From NCBI RefSeq assembly GCF_000766795.1, contig NZ_JPDS01000003.1, positions 620,001 through 684,000 of the forward strand: 64,000 bases of DNA. The letters are read 5' to 3'. The notes under the pieces are model-generated. The model was not told the origin of the DNA and ran no database searches. It was given only the letters and a program-made list of their open reading frames with translations. Both the position numbers and the translations under genes were made by a program. Source of the DNA: Polaribacter sp. Hel1_85 (GTDB lineage: Bacteria; Bacteroidota; Bacteroidia; Flavobacteriales; Flavobacteriaceae). Shown here in pieces: positions 1 to 9,117 of this stretch (the first letter of the stretch is position 1; each line of letters opens with the position of its first letter).

Positions 1-553
1 AATCTTCATTACCATTAACCAAAGTGATTGTAAATTTACCATCAAAATCTGTAAATACTCCCTTTTTTGTATTTTTTACCAACACAGCTACACTAGGTAA
101 TGGCTCACCTCTTTCATCTACCACAGTACCTCTTATACTTTTTTGTAATACTTTAGTCTCTTCTATTATCAGCTCTTTTCTAGAAGCTTTCTTTTTAATA
201 ACAATAGTATTTTTCTTCGAAAATTCATAAACAAATGCTCCTTTTGACAAGCTCATCTCCAAAAGTTTGTTTACTTTGAGTATTCCTTTTTTCAATGAAA
301 TTTTTGGATAATTTTCAAACAAATTTGCACGATAAATAAAGGTGTAATCTGTTTGCCCTTTGATTAACTGAAATACTTCGTCAACTGAAATAATCTGATT
401 GGCTTTAATTTCAATTTTGGCATTTTGGGAGAATCCATTTTTTGGAGTTAAACTAAAGACAGACATCGCAAAAAGAAAAATAAATGTTTTCATGATAATC
501 GTTAAAAACCTTCTCTTCGAAAAGAGAAGTGGATTAGTAATGTTTTTTTTCAT
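1..553 (-). CDS. SusC/RagA-like TonB-dependent outer-membrane receptor, N-terminal part (runs off window)
   Basis: The reverse strand is open from an ATG at 553 to the window edge (184 codons). Two starts fit: ATG 553, and ATG 493 in the same frame. The longer one gives the basic leader MKKNITNPLLFSKRRF followed by a hydrophobic signal segment ending near FSQN. After it comes an STN-like domain (about residues 45-115), then a carboxypeptidase-regulatory-like beta domain (SIRGTVVDERGEPLPSVAV, about 148-184) that precedes the plug in SusC proteins. An STN domain marks the transducing type that signals to a FecR anti-sigma factor. This fits the FecR and ECF sigma genes directly upstream on the same strand. 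The substrate cannot be told because plug and barrel lie outside the window. Confidence 0.85.
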   Translation of the reverse strand, partial: MKKNITNPLLFSKRRFLTIIMKTFIFLFAMSVFSLTPKNGFSQNAKIEIKANQIISVDEVFQLIKGQTDYTFIYRANLFENYPKISLKKGILKVNKLLEMSLSKGAFVYEFSKKNTIVIKKKASRKELIIEETKVLQKSIRGTVVDERGEPLPSVAVLVKNTKKGVFTDFDGKFTITLVNGNED

Positions 554-629
554 AAATTTACATATTGGTTTATTAATCAATTCTTCAGGGATATTACTGG
601 CGGTGAGATGTTTAGTTATATCCCTTTTT

Positions 630-1781
630 TTATTCTATTATTATATATCTATTATCAATTGTATAATTCATATTATTCGTGTTTTGTATAATTTCAAGTA
701 TATATTCTAAAGACTGGTTTTTACTTATAACTCCCGTAAAACCAATATCTTCCATTTCTTCATTTTTTATTAGAATATCAACGTCATACCATCTTGACAA
801 AACCTTCATTATTTCTTTTAACGATTTATTTGTAAAACTGAATTCACCATTACGCCAAGAAATAAACTCTTCTACCTCTACTGTAGAAATTTCAAAATCT
901 TTTTTTGCTTCAGATAGCTTGGCTTGTTGTCCTGGCTTTAATATATTTTTGTTAATAGTATTACTGACCAACACACTTCCTTCAACCAAAGTGGTAACAA
1001 TTTCAGTTTCGTCTCTATAAGCTTTTACATTAAACATTGTTCCTAACACAGTAATGTCCTGTTCGTTCGTTTTTAAAACAAAGGCATCTCCATAATGTTT
1101 TGTGCTTTTTGACACTTCAAGATATGCCTCTCCGTAGACCAACTCTATTTCTCTTGGGTTACCTTTAATAAAATTCACAGGATATTTTAGTTGTGATTCT
1201 GAGTTTAACCAAACTTCTGTACCATCAGATAATTTTACATGATATTGCCCTCCTCTTGGTACGGTTAAATAGTTAAATTCTAATTCTCTATTGCCATTTT
1301 CTGCAATTTCATATATAATTTCCTTTCCGTTTCCATTCACGCTTTTACTTTGATAGACATTTGTACTATCTAATAATACTGTAGAACCGTTTGAAAGTGT
1401 CAATACTGCTTTATCAGTACCTGTTTCGATTTTGGTACTTACTAATACTGGTTCATTATTTCGTATATCAATTTTATTATATATAAATGTTAATGAAATA
1501 ATTAAGGCAATAGACGCTGCCACGGTATATTTAAAAATAGCTTTTTTATAAAGTGGAATCACTTTTACAGTATTCTCTTCTTGGATTGATTCCAAAATAT
1601 TAAGAAGCATTTTATTTTTTATCACATTTTCTGAACCTAACTCCTCAACCCATTCGTGTGATTCTTGAAAGCTTTCATAATAATTCACAAGCTTTTTAGC
1701 TTCTTCAATCGTAATTCTTCCATCGAGATATTTTTCAATCAGTGCTTGAAAATCTTGATTCATATTGTGACTGTCTTTCAT
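630..1781 (-). CDS. FecR-family anti-sigma factor
   Basis: This 383-aa protein has the layout of Bacteroidetes FecR regulators. A cytoplasmic N-terminal part (1-80) binds the sigma factor. One membrane segment follows at about 84-101 (FKYTVAASIALIISLTFI), then a periplasmic FecR domain (LTVPRGGQYHVKLSDGTEVW, from about 172), and a C-terminal DUF4974-like domain (FSFTNKSLKEIMKVLSRWY, about 312-383) that contacts the STN domain of the receptor. It lies between the sigma gene and the SusC gene on the same strand, the usual order. ATG 1781 is used; ATG 1763 is an in-frame alternative. A motif upstream (1801-1841) is shared with the gene at 3479. Confidence 0.93.
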   Translation of the reverse strand: MKDSHNMNQDFQALIEKYLDGRITIEEAKKLVNYYESFQESHEWVEELGSENVIKNKMLLNILESIQEENTVKVIPLYKKAIFKYTVAASIALIISLTFIYNKIDIRNNEPVLVSTKIETGTDKAVLTLSNGSTVLLDSTNVYQSKSVNGNGKEIIYEIAENGNRELEFNYLTVPRGGQYHVKLSDGTEVWLNSESQLKYPVNFIKGNPREIELVYGEAYLEVSKSTKHYGDAFVLKTNEQDITVLGTMFNVKAYRDETEIVTTLVEGSVLVSNTINKNILKPGQQAKLSEAKKDFEISTVEVEEFISWRNGEFSFTNKSLKEIMKVLSRWYDVDILIKNEEMEDIGFTGVISKNQSLEYILEIIQNTNNMNYTIDNRYIIIE

Positions 1782-1800
1782 AAATTCTAGTAATGCATTA

Positions 1801-1841
1801 AGTATATATTAAGTAAGTGTTTAAAAAGACGCTTACCCCCT
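1801..1841 (-). promoter_or_regulatory. Candidate ECF-sigma promoter of fecR
   Basis: On the minus strand, GGGGGTA is followed by 18 nt and then TACTTAATATA, ending about 20 nt before the fecR start. The same two blocks with the same 18-nt spacing occur before the gene at 3479. Within the spacer TC-TTT and ACAC also match. This suggests a shared promoter or operator, plausibly for the ECF sigma factor next door. The assignment to that sigma is inference. Confidence 0.5.
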
Positions 1842-1978
1842 AAAAAAAAATCAACTATCTTCTCTTTTCTCCGATAAAAATATCATAAAATTTAAAAAAT
1901 GATTCATCTGAATGAACAAATCGACCTAAACAATGCATAAAATACAATATTATTTTACTGTAAAACAGCCATAAAAAT

Positions 1979-2542
1979 TTAAAAATTCAGAAAAAGAGCT
2001 ATAAATAAAGCTTCTCCTAAAGAAGCACGAAGTACACGAAGTGCATTTGTAATATGATTTTCTACTGTCTTAGTAGAAATCCCTAGTTGATCAGCTATTT
2101 CTTTATGACTCAATTGTTCGTTTCTACTAAGTTTGTAGACTCTCTTGCACTTTTCTGGCAAACTCTCCACAACAATATTAATATGCTGTTTTAGCTCTTG
2201 GTGCATCATTTTAGTTTCTGGAGTTGTGTATTGTAAACGCTTATCTAACTCTTCAAGCAATTCTACCCGCGTTATTTTATTGGTTCTAAATTGTGAAAAA
2301 ACCTTATACCTTACACAGGCATATAAATAGCTTTTTAAAGACACTTTAATTTCAAGTTCTTTTCGTTTATTCCAAATATCAATAAAAACATCTTGAATAA
2401 TTTCTTCACAAACCTCCTTATCTTTTAATAAATTATAAGCAGAAATGTATAAAACTTTCCAATAGTTATTATACAACACAGTTAAGGCTTTTTTGTCGTC
2501 GACCCTAAACCCTTGTAAGATCTTATTGTCAGAATGATACAT
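1979..2542 (-). CDS. ECF RNA polymerase sigma factor (Bacteroidetes FecI/RpoE-like)
   Basis: The 187-aa protein has sigma region 2 at about residues 22-90 (YNLLKDKEVCEEIIQDVFIDIW) and region 4 at about 125-172, with the helix-turn-helix LSHKEIADQLGISTKTVENH. No region 3 is present, as expected for an extracytoplasmic-function sigma factor. It starts the minus-strand order sigma, FecR, SusC, so it probably responds to ligand binding by that receptor and drives transcription of the SusC transport locus. The C-terminus is hydrophobic (EALFIALFLNF), common in this family. The 197 nt between it and fecR hold the candidate promoter. Confidence 0.92.
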   Translation of the reverse strand: MYHSDNKILQGFRVDDKKALTVLYNNYWKVLYISAYNLLKDKEVCEEIIQDVFIDIWNKRKELEIKVSLKSYLYACVRYKVFSQFRTNKITRVELLEELDKRLQYTTPETKMMHQELKQHINIVVESLPEKCKRVYKLSRNEQLSHKEIADQLGISTKTVENHITNALRVLRASLGEALFIALFLNF

Positions 2543-3098
2543 AAATTACAGAAGAAGAAGTTGTGAAATTATCACTATTTTTTAATTAAAAAATATTTAT
2601 ATTTTCAGCTAATATATGTTAAATATATTATTATCAATAGCACTAGTAGCCGAAAGTTTTTTAATCTTAGTAAAATAACTTTCTCTTCCCCTGCTCTCCA
2701 AAACATAATCTAGGTATTCAATCAAAAAAAAGCTATTTTAGTAGATAAAACCACCATTAAAGTAAAACAAACATTTCAAATAAAAGCTTTAAAAGCGATT
2801 ACAAAGAGGTCGATAAAAGCAAAAAATAAAGCCTTTACAGAAATAAACGATTGAATGAGCAAATTTTATCCATTGGCAAAATAGCCTTAGAAGACAATCT
2901 ATAGTTTTTAGAGTCCATCGGAAAGTTTGTAAGAAATTAGTCATAAAACATCAGCACTTTGGTAAACTTGATCCAACCTTATACTGCTGAAAGTTTACCA
3001 AAGAGCTTACCACATTCGTTAAGTCCTAAAATATTTAAACAAAAGGAAAAAGTCAATACACAACACCATCATAAAAAGTATAAATTAAATTTTTGTAA

Positions 3099-3128
3099 AA
3101 AGCCTAAAAATTAGAGTTTTTGGGCTTT
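3099..3128 (+). terminator. Terminator-like hairpin
   Basis: AAAGCC and AAAAA are separated by T, a 6-nt loop TTAGAG follows, then TTTTT and GGCTTT form the complementary arm. It sits at the end of the possible gene relic in this gap. No long T-run follows, so it may be weak or bidirectional. Confidence 0.5.
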
Positions 3129-3391
3129 CTAAATAAAAAACACCAATAACTTAAGGGCATTACATCTTTTAACATAGTACCCCCTGACACAAAAGTATAC
3201 TAACAACTAAATATCTTAATTAATGGTCAAGAAAAACAGTATTCTACTTTCTTGAATTTTTATTTTTATTTCACAGTAAAATTACATTATATTTTACGCA
3301 TTGTTTAAGCTATTTTATTGATTAAAATGTAGTTTTTTTTGTGATTTAATAGTATTATTTAGGATAAAAGTAAAAAAAATGATTTTCTTTT

Positions 3392-3428
3392 GGGGGGTAT
3401 TACTCATTTCTGACACATACTTAATATA
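3392..3428 (+). promoter_or_regulatory. Candidate ECF-sigma promoter of the T9SS protein gene
   Basis: GGGGGTA (3393-3399), 18 nt, then TACTTAATATA (3418-3428), the same blocks and spacing as before fecR. The ATG of the secreted protein is 51 nt further on. It suggests that the gene at 3479 belongs to the regulon of the adjacent sigma/FecR pair. Confidence 0.5.
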
Positions 3429-3478
3429 CAAAACAATGTTATCTAATATTAAAACCAAACAATTAAATAATTAAACTT

Positions 3479-5026
3479 ATGAGAAAAATTTACAAAAACT
3501 TTTTAGTAGCAATTATTGCAATAGCAACAACTGGCTTATCTCATGCGCAAGCATGGGGGAATTTCGCCAACACAACATCAGGTTCATTAGATGGTGTAGC
3601 GTTCACTTTTTCAATATCTGAGGAAGTTACCCCAAGTAAATCGGGTACAAATTTTGAAGGTGCTGACGAAGGAAATGCCTTTTATTCAGCACCTGGATCT
3701 TGGTATTCATCGGCAATTAAAATTAAAAACCTTCAGGAAGACCATACTTTTACCATTACTTTTGAATCACCCATCGAAAATTTAAACTTTTACGTAAAAG
3801 ATTTTAGAGGTTCTACGTTAAAATTCGATCAAGAATTCACCCTTTTATCAAATACTTCATTAACAGCTATAGACGCTACCACATTATCAACTAATCTCCC
3901 GTCAAGTGGAATCATACAGTTTAATGATCCTATTACCACATTAACTATGACTGTAATTTCTGGTAGTACTAGTACTAGTAGTCGTTATATAGCTTTTTCA
4001 AACCTTGAGACCACAGGAGAGACAGATCCTCCTAAAACGCCTGAAACTGTAGAACTTCCTTATTACGAAGCTTTTGACTATGCGGTTGGAGATAGACTTA
4101 TAACAGAAGGAACAGTAAGTGGTTTAGGTGAATGGCAAGCAGGAGCAGATGGAGCAAGTACAGATCCTGCTATTATTACTTCTCCTACTTGGGCTACACC
4201 TACTGGATTACCAGCAGCAACTGGAGAAGCATTAACTTTTACTGGTGGTGGTGATAATCCATATATCTCTATTACATCTCAAGACGTTGCATCTACAACG
4301 CTTTATACTTCATTAATGTTTAAAGTAACAAGCCAAGCTCTAACAACCGACGCGGCTACTAACCCTTTTTTCTTAGCTTATTTTGGAACTACTTGGGTAG
4401 GTACTGTTTTTATACAAAGAGTAAGTGATACTGAATTTCAGCTTGGTATAGGTGAATCTACTAGCAGAGATAATGCTGTTTATACAACTGATACATATAA
4501 TGTTAATGATGAACTGTTTTTGGTTTCTTCATACACTACAGGTAATAATGTTACAGCCGATGCTGTTGCTAAATTGTGGGTAAATCCTGTGGTAAGCGCT
4601 ACAGAGCCAGTTGCAACTATAACAAGTACTGAAGCTATTGCCCCGATAGCAGATATAAATAGGGTTTATTTTGTTCAAGCAGGTGGTACCGATGCGGTTG
4701 TTGATAAAACACCAACAGTTATAATCGATGAGCTTAGAGTGGCTAATACTTGGGCTGATGTTGTGTCTACTATTGCTACATTAGGAGTAAATGACGAGTA
4801 CACAAAAACGAATAAACTTAAGTTATTTCCAAATCCATCTTCAGATTTTATTCAAGTTTCAGGATTAACTGCAACAGCTAATTATAGCATCTATAATATT
4901 TTAGGAGCAGAAGTTCGTTCTGGATCAGTTTCTGAAAACAATAAAATTGAAGTTGCAAATTTAATTAATGGATTATACTTTTTAAAACTTGAAAGTGGAA
5001 ACACAATTAAATTTGTAAAAAAGTAA
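3479..5026 (+). CDS. Secreted protein with type IX secretion C-terminal sorting domain
   Basis: 515 aa. A signal peptide (MRKIYKNFLVAIIAIATTGLSHAQ) starts the protein. The last about 75 residues form a type A T9SS sorting domain (LKLFPNPSSDFIQVSGL, then ANYSIYNILGAEV and NGLYFLKLESGNTIKFVKK), which directs export across the outer membrane and attachment to the cell surface. The middle (25-430) is rich in Thr, Ser and Ala and looks like two beta-sandwich modules of about 160 and 230 residues, but I recognise no catalytic motif. A strong terminator follows. The shared promoter motif with fecR suggests co-regulation with the SusC locus. Confidence 0.88.
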   Translation: MRKIYKNFLVAIIAIATTGLSHAQAWGNFANTTSGSLDGVAFTFSISEEVTPSKSGTNFEGADEGNAFYSAPGSWYSSAIKIKNLQEDHTFTITFESPIENLNFYVKDFRGSTLKFDQEFTLLSNTSLTAIDATTLSTNLPSSGIIQFNDPITTLTMTVISGSTSTSSRYIAFSNLETTGETDPPKTPETVELPYYEAFDYAVGDRLITEGTVSGLGEWQAGADGASTDPAIITSPTWATPTGLPAATGEALTFTGGGDNPYISITSQDVASTTLYTSLMFKVTSQALTTDAATNPFFLAYFGTTWVGTVFIQRVSDTEFQLGIGESTSRDNAVYTTDTYNVNDELFLVSSYTTGNNVTADAVAKLWVNPVVSATEPVATITSTEAIAPIADINRVYFVQAGGTDAVVDKTPTVIIDELRVANTWADVVSTIATLGVNDEYTKTNKLKLFPNPSSDFIQVSGLTATANYSIYNILGAEVRSGSVSENNKIEVANLINGLYFLKLESGNTIKFVKK

Positions 5027-5059
5027 ACAATAATACCGTTTGCTAATAATCTAATTTAG

Positions 5060-5106
5060 AATAGCATTAAGAACTAAATATTTAGTTTTTAATGCTATTT
5101 TTATTT
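5060..5106 (+). terminator. Rho-independent terminator after the T9SS protein gene
   Basis: A long hairpin: AATAGCATTAA and AACTAAAT are complementary to ATTTAGTT and TTAATGCTATT, followed by TTTTTATTT. It lies 33 nt after the stop codon of the secreted protein. Confidence 0.85.
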
Positions 5107-5620
5107 CAATATAAATATGTTCCTTTAACAACTCCTTTATCGGGAGATTTAACCCATAGTATTCCTAATGGTTCTTGGCAGCTTTATAGAAAGAGAGGAT
5201 TCGAACACATATAAATCTTTCTGAAATAATACTACATAATTCTACAACTGACAAAATAATAGCAATTCCGGATTTTTCAAGTTTCTCAGACGAAGATTAA
5301 TTTCGAAAAAGTTTTAACAGATCATTACTAATTATTCTGTTTAAACAAAAATGAAGTTAACTCTATAGAAAAATAATTATATTTATAACGTATAGATATT
5401 TAAATGTAGATTTTATTTACCTGAAATGGAAAGTCTTGAATCTTAATTTCTTTATGAAAATCGTGAGCAATTAGTTTCTGGATAAACTTTTTTTAGGAAT
5501 CACATTGCGCTTCTTAAAATAAAGATATGCATTACAGCTCCATTCTTTGTGTTGTTAACTAGATAGAAATGATTGATTAAAAATTCGGAAAAGATAAGCT
5601 TAAATAATTCTAGATAATTA

Positions 5621-5652
5621 GTTTATGTTTTTTTTAACAAAAAAACATAAAC
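5621..5652. terminator. Terminator-like hairpin
   Basis: GTTTATGTTTTTTT pairs with AAAAAAACATAAAC around a 3-4 nt loop. It has T/A runs on both strands and no obvious gene of its own. Confidence 0.45.
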
Positions 5653-5716
5653 ACAACTTTTGAAATTGATCGGTTATTTACCTAAAAAACCTATTTAGGG
5701 CTTCATACAGGAATGT

Positions 5717-5757
5717 TAAAAAAAATTCCTTTTAAACATTAATATTTAAAAGGAATT
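5717..5757 (-). terminator. Rho-independent terminator of tRNA-Gln
   Basis: On the minus strand AATTCCTTTTAAA pairs with TTTAAAAGGAATT and is followed by a run of seven T. It lies 14 nt downstream of the tRNA 3' end, so it fits as the tRNA terminator. Confidence 0.75.
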
Positions 5758-5770
5758 AAGAATATTTTTG

Positions 5771-5842
5771 TTGGCCTACAAGGACTCGAACCTTGAATGT
5801 CGGTACCAAAAACCGGTGTGTTACCAATTACACCATAGGCCA
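5771..5842 (-). tRNA. tRNA-Gln (anticodon TTG)
   Basis: 72 nt on the minus strand. The acceptor arm is TGGCCTA / TAGGCCA with discriminator A. The D arm is GTGT / ACAC around AATTGGTA. The anticodon arm has the loop TTTTGGT, giving anticodon TTG, which reads CAA. The T arm contains GGTTCGAGTCC. CCA is not encoded. One mismatch is seen at the base of the anticodon stem. Confidence 0.93.
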
Positions 5843-6011
5843 ATGCTTTAATGCGGGTGCAAATTTAATGCAAAGTTTTAAATTCGCAAACATTTTTTGA
5901 TAAATTTTACCTTTAACAAACTTTTAAGAGGAATTTATCGTTTATAAATGCAAATGTCAACTATTTTTATTCATATTTATTAGTAAATTCGCCACATCTT
6001 ATTAAACAACT

Positions 6012-9000
6012 ATGACATCAGCAAACTTTAAAAAATGGAACATCATCTTAGGATGGGCTACATTTGCCATTGCTTTAATAACCTATTCTTTAACATTAGA
6101 GCCAACTGTGAGTGCTTGGGATTGTGGAGAATATATTTCTACTTCTGTTAAATTAGAAGTTGGACATCCTCCAGGAGCACCTTTATTTCAAATGTTAGGA
6201 GCCTTTTTTGCAATGTTTACTTCTAGCTTAGATCAAATTGCTAAAATGGTAAACTTTATGTCTGCCTTAGCAAGTGCGTTCACTATTCTATTTATGTTTT
6301 GGACCATCACAAATTTGGCAAAAAAATTAGCTCTAAAAACAGGTGAAATTTCAGAAGGAAAATACATTGCTATTTTAGGAAGTTCTATAGTAGGTTCTTT
6401 AGCCTATACATTTTCTGATAGTTTTTGGTTTAGTGCTGTAGAAGGTGAAGTGTATGCGATGTCATCATTTTTAATGGCATTATTATTCTGGCTTGGATTA
6501 AAATGGGAAAGCGAAATACATACAGCAAGAGGTAATAAATGGTTAATTTTAATCAGTTTTGTGGTAGGTTTATCATTTGGCGTGCATATTTTATCGTTAT
6601 TGGTAATTCCCGCTATTGTAATGTTATACTTCTTTAGAACTTATAAAACCATCAATTTAAAAACAACAGCTATTGCATCTGTAATTTCTGTGGTAGTTTT
6701 AATGTTTGTATTTAAATTTCTATTCCCTTTTACACTTAAGTTCTTTAGTGCATCAGAATTGTTTTTTATCAATTCTATCGGAATGCCATATAATTCTGGA
6801 AGTATTATTGCTGCACTTATTTTGATAGCATTATTTTATTTTGGATTAAACTTTACTCGTAAGAAAAACAAAATACATACAAATACATTAATTCTTTCTG
6901 TAATGTTCATTATGATTGGTTTTTCATCTTGGATGATGTTACCAATTAGAGCAAATGCAAATACTACAATTAATGAAAATGATCCTTCTAGTGCGCGCGA
7001 ATTATTAGCCTATTATGAACGTGAACAATATGGAGATGCTAACGTTTTTTACGACACTTATTATTCTAATTCTTACCAAAGAGAACAAGATGCGACCAGC
7101 CCATACAAAGATGACAAACCTAAGTATGAAAAAAGAAACGGTAAGTACGAAATTGTAAATAATTACAAAGGAGTTGTACCAAATTGGTCTGATAAGCACA
7201 AAGGTTTTATACCAAGAATGGTGAATCCTGCATCTGAAAAAATGTACAAAACTATAGCTGGTATTCCACAAAACAGCAAACGTAGACCAACTTTTGCAGA
7301 GAATATAAAGTTTATGATGAGCTATCAATTTGGCTATATGTATGGACGCTATTTTATGTGGAATTTTGTTGGTAGACAAAATGATATTCAAGGACAATTA
7401 GATATTTTAAATGGAAATTGGATTAGTGGAATTGATGCGCTGGATGAAATACGATTAGGTTCTCAGAAAAATTTACCTTCTCAAGTTTTAGAAAATAAAG
7501 GGAGAAACAAATACTACTTTTTACCTTTAATTTTAGGAATTATTGGTTTACTTTTTCAAATAAAATGGGACAAAGAAAACTTCTTTACCTTACTTTTATT
7601 TTTCCTATTTACAGGAGCAGCTATTATATTTTACACAAACCCAAAACCTTTTGAACCTAGAGAAAGAGATTATGCTGTAGTTGGTAGTTTCTATATTTTT
7701 GCAATTTGGATTGGTTTTGGCGTACTAGCTTTATATGAGTATTTAAAGAATTTTGCGAATAAAAAAATTGTTGCAATTGCTGTTTCTGTGGTTTCACTTT
7801 TAGTTGTGCCAACATTAATGGCTTCGCAAAACTGGGATGATCATGACAGGTCTAACAGATACACAACACATTTAAATGCACAAGCTTATTTAGAGAGTTG
7901 TGATAAAAATGCCATTATGTTTACCATTGGAGATAATGACACGTTCCCTCTTTGGTACATGCAAGAAGTAGAAGGAATTAGAACTGATATTAAGTTAGTA
8001 AACACAAGTCTTTTTGCTACAGATTGGTATATAGATCAAATGAAACGTGCAACTTATAATGCACCTCCTATTCCTTCTCAATTAAAACATGATCAATATA
8101 AATACGGAACTTTAGATGTTGCTTATTCTTTAGAACATCCTCGTTTTAAAGATTCTGTAATGACTATTAAAAACTTTATGCGTTGGATTGCTTCTGATAG
8201 TGATGTTACTTACGTTGAAACAGAAAATGACTCTAAAGAAAAGTTTTACCCAACCAATAGAATTAGAATTCCTGTTAACAAACAAAAAGTGTTAGAAAAC
8301 GGAATTGTAGCTCAAAAAGATGCAGATAAAATTTTACCATATATAGATATTACAATTGATGATAGAGCCTTATTTAAAAACCGTATCTTAATGTTAGATA
8401 TTCTTGCCAATAATGATTGGGAAAGACCTATTTACTTTACTGGTGGCGCAAATGCAGATGAAGAATATATCTGGTTAAAAGATTATTTGCAATTAGATGG
8501 TTTGGCTTACAAATTTGTACCAATTAAAACTCCAATAGCTAAAAAGAGTTTGTTTGATATGGGAAGGATTGATCCTGATAAAATGTATAATAACATTCAA
8601 AAATGGGATTGGAAAAATATAAATGACGGTAAAATTTATTTAGATGAACAAACAAAAAGAAACGCTATTTCTATGAGAAACAGTTTGCTTCGTTTGTCTG
8701 AAACTTTTGCAAAAAAGGGCGATACTGTTAAAGCTCTAGAAGTTTTAGATCTATCTATAGATAAAATGCCTATTAAAGATTTTGATCATTATAGTTTATC
8801 AATTGGCTATCCTGAAGCTTATTATAGATTAAAAGACAGTAAAAAAGCTAGAGAAACATCAAAGACGCTAATTAATTTATTTAAAGAAAAATTAGTTTGG
8901 TTAAGTACCTTTTCTTCAGATGATACTGAGCTAATTTTTGATGAAATTGATACTACTTTGTATATGTACAGAAACATTATTAGTCAGGCAGAAGAAGGAG

Positions 9001-9116
9001 ACGTTGATAAAGAATATTTAGACAATTTACAAGGTGAATTTATAAATACAGTAAAACTATTTAATCATCTAATTCCTGATGAAGAAGAAAATAATTTAGA
9101 ACCAATTAATAACTAA
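6012..9116 (+). CDS. DUF2723 family membrane protein (GT-C glycosyltransferase-like)
   Basis: 1034 aa. The N-terminal half has about ten or more membrane segments and carries the DUF2723 signature near the start (EPTVSAWDCGEYISTSVKL, then VGHPPGAPLFQM, about residues 28-60). The acidic residues after the first membrane helix fit the catalytic loop of GT-C transferases that use lipid-linked sugars. A soluble C-terminal half (about 620-1034) includes TPR-like helices (about 890-960). Family members are conserved, long single-copy proteins in Bacteroidetes. A role in protein or lipid glycosylation at the membrane is inferred from the fold. The next gene starts one base after its stop, so the two are co-transcribed. 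Confidence 0.88.
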   Translation: MTSANFKKWNIILGWATFAIALITYSLTLEPTVSAWDCGEYISTSVKLEVGHPPGAPLFQMLGAFFAMFTSSLDQIAKMVNFMSALASAFTILFMFWTITNLAKKLALKTGEISEGKYIAILGSSIVGSLAYTFSDSFWFSAVEGEVYAMSSFLMALLFWLGLKWESEIHTARGNKWLILISFVVGLSFGVHILSLLVIPAIVMLYFFRTYKTINLKTTAIASVISVVVLMFVFKFLFPFTLKFFSASELFFINSIGMPYNSGSIIAALILIALFYFGLNFTRKKNKIHTNTLILSVMFIMIGFSSWMMLPIRANANTTINENDPSSARELLAYYEREQYGDANVFYDTYYSNSYQREQDATSPYKDDKPKYEKRNGKYEIVNNYKGVVPNWSDKHKGFIPRMVNPASEKMYKTIAGIPQNSKRRPTFAENIKFMMSYQFGYMYGRYFMWNFVGRQNDIQGQLDILNGNWISGIDALDEIRLGSQKNLPSQVLENKGRNKYYFLPLILGIIGLLFQIKWDKENFFTLLLFFLFTGAAIIFYTNPKPFEPRERDYAVVGSFYIFAIWIGFGVLALYEYLKNFANKKIVAIAVSVVSLLVVPTLMASQNWDDHDRSNRYTTHLNAQAYLESCDKNAIMFTIGDNDTFPLWYMQEVEGIRTDIKLVNTSLFATDWYIDQMKRATYNAPPIPSQLKHDQYKYGTLDVAYSLEHPRFKDSVMTIKNFMRWIASDSDVTYVETENDSKEKFYPTNRIRIPVNKQKVLENGIVAQKDADKILPYIDITIDDRALFKNRILMLDILANNDWERPIYFTGGANADEEYIWLKDYLQLDGLAYKFVPIKTPIAKKSLFDMGRIDPDKMYNNIQKWDWKNINDGKIYLDEQTKRNAISMRNSLLRLSETFAKKGDTVKALEVLDLSIDKMPIKDFDHYSLSIGYPEAYYRLKDSKKARETSKTLINLFKEKLVWLSTFSSDDTELIFDEIDTTLYMYRNIISQAEEGDVDKEYLDNLQGEFINTVKLFNHLIPDEEENNLEPINN

Positions 9117-9117
9117 A

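Larger units (their letters stand above)
2543..3478. other. 936-nt intergenic region with a possible decayed gene
   Basis: No intact ORF is seen. Roughly 2950-3115 reads on the plus strand like the tail of a protein (LPKSLPHSLSPKIFKQKEK, later ending CKKPKN before a stop) and is followed at once by a terminator-like hairpin at 3099-3128. The upstream part carries stops in all frames. The best reading is a gene relic that still has its terminator; the family is not recognised. The last 90 nt contain the candidate promoter of the gene at 3479. Confidence 0.3.
5107..5770. other. Intergenic region without a clear gene
   Basis: 664 nt with stops in all frames. It holds two hairpins (5621-5652 and 5717-5757) and nothing else I can identify. 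The part at 5110-5300 reads in short stretches like coding sequence but is not open in any frame, so it may be another relic. Confidence 0.5.

Noticed and set aside
3058..3070. ACACAACACCATC as an attC arm outside the array (also CAACACC at 38440)
   Set aside because: Only the short word is shared. No stem partner or core site is found within 250 nt.
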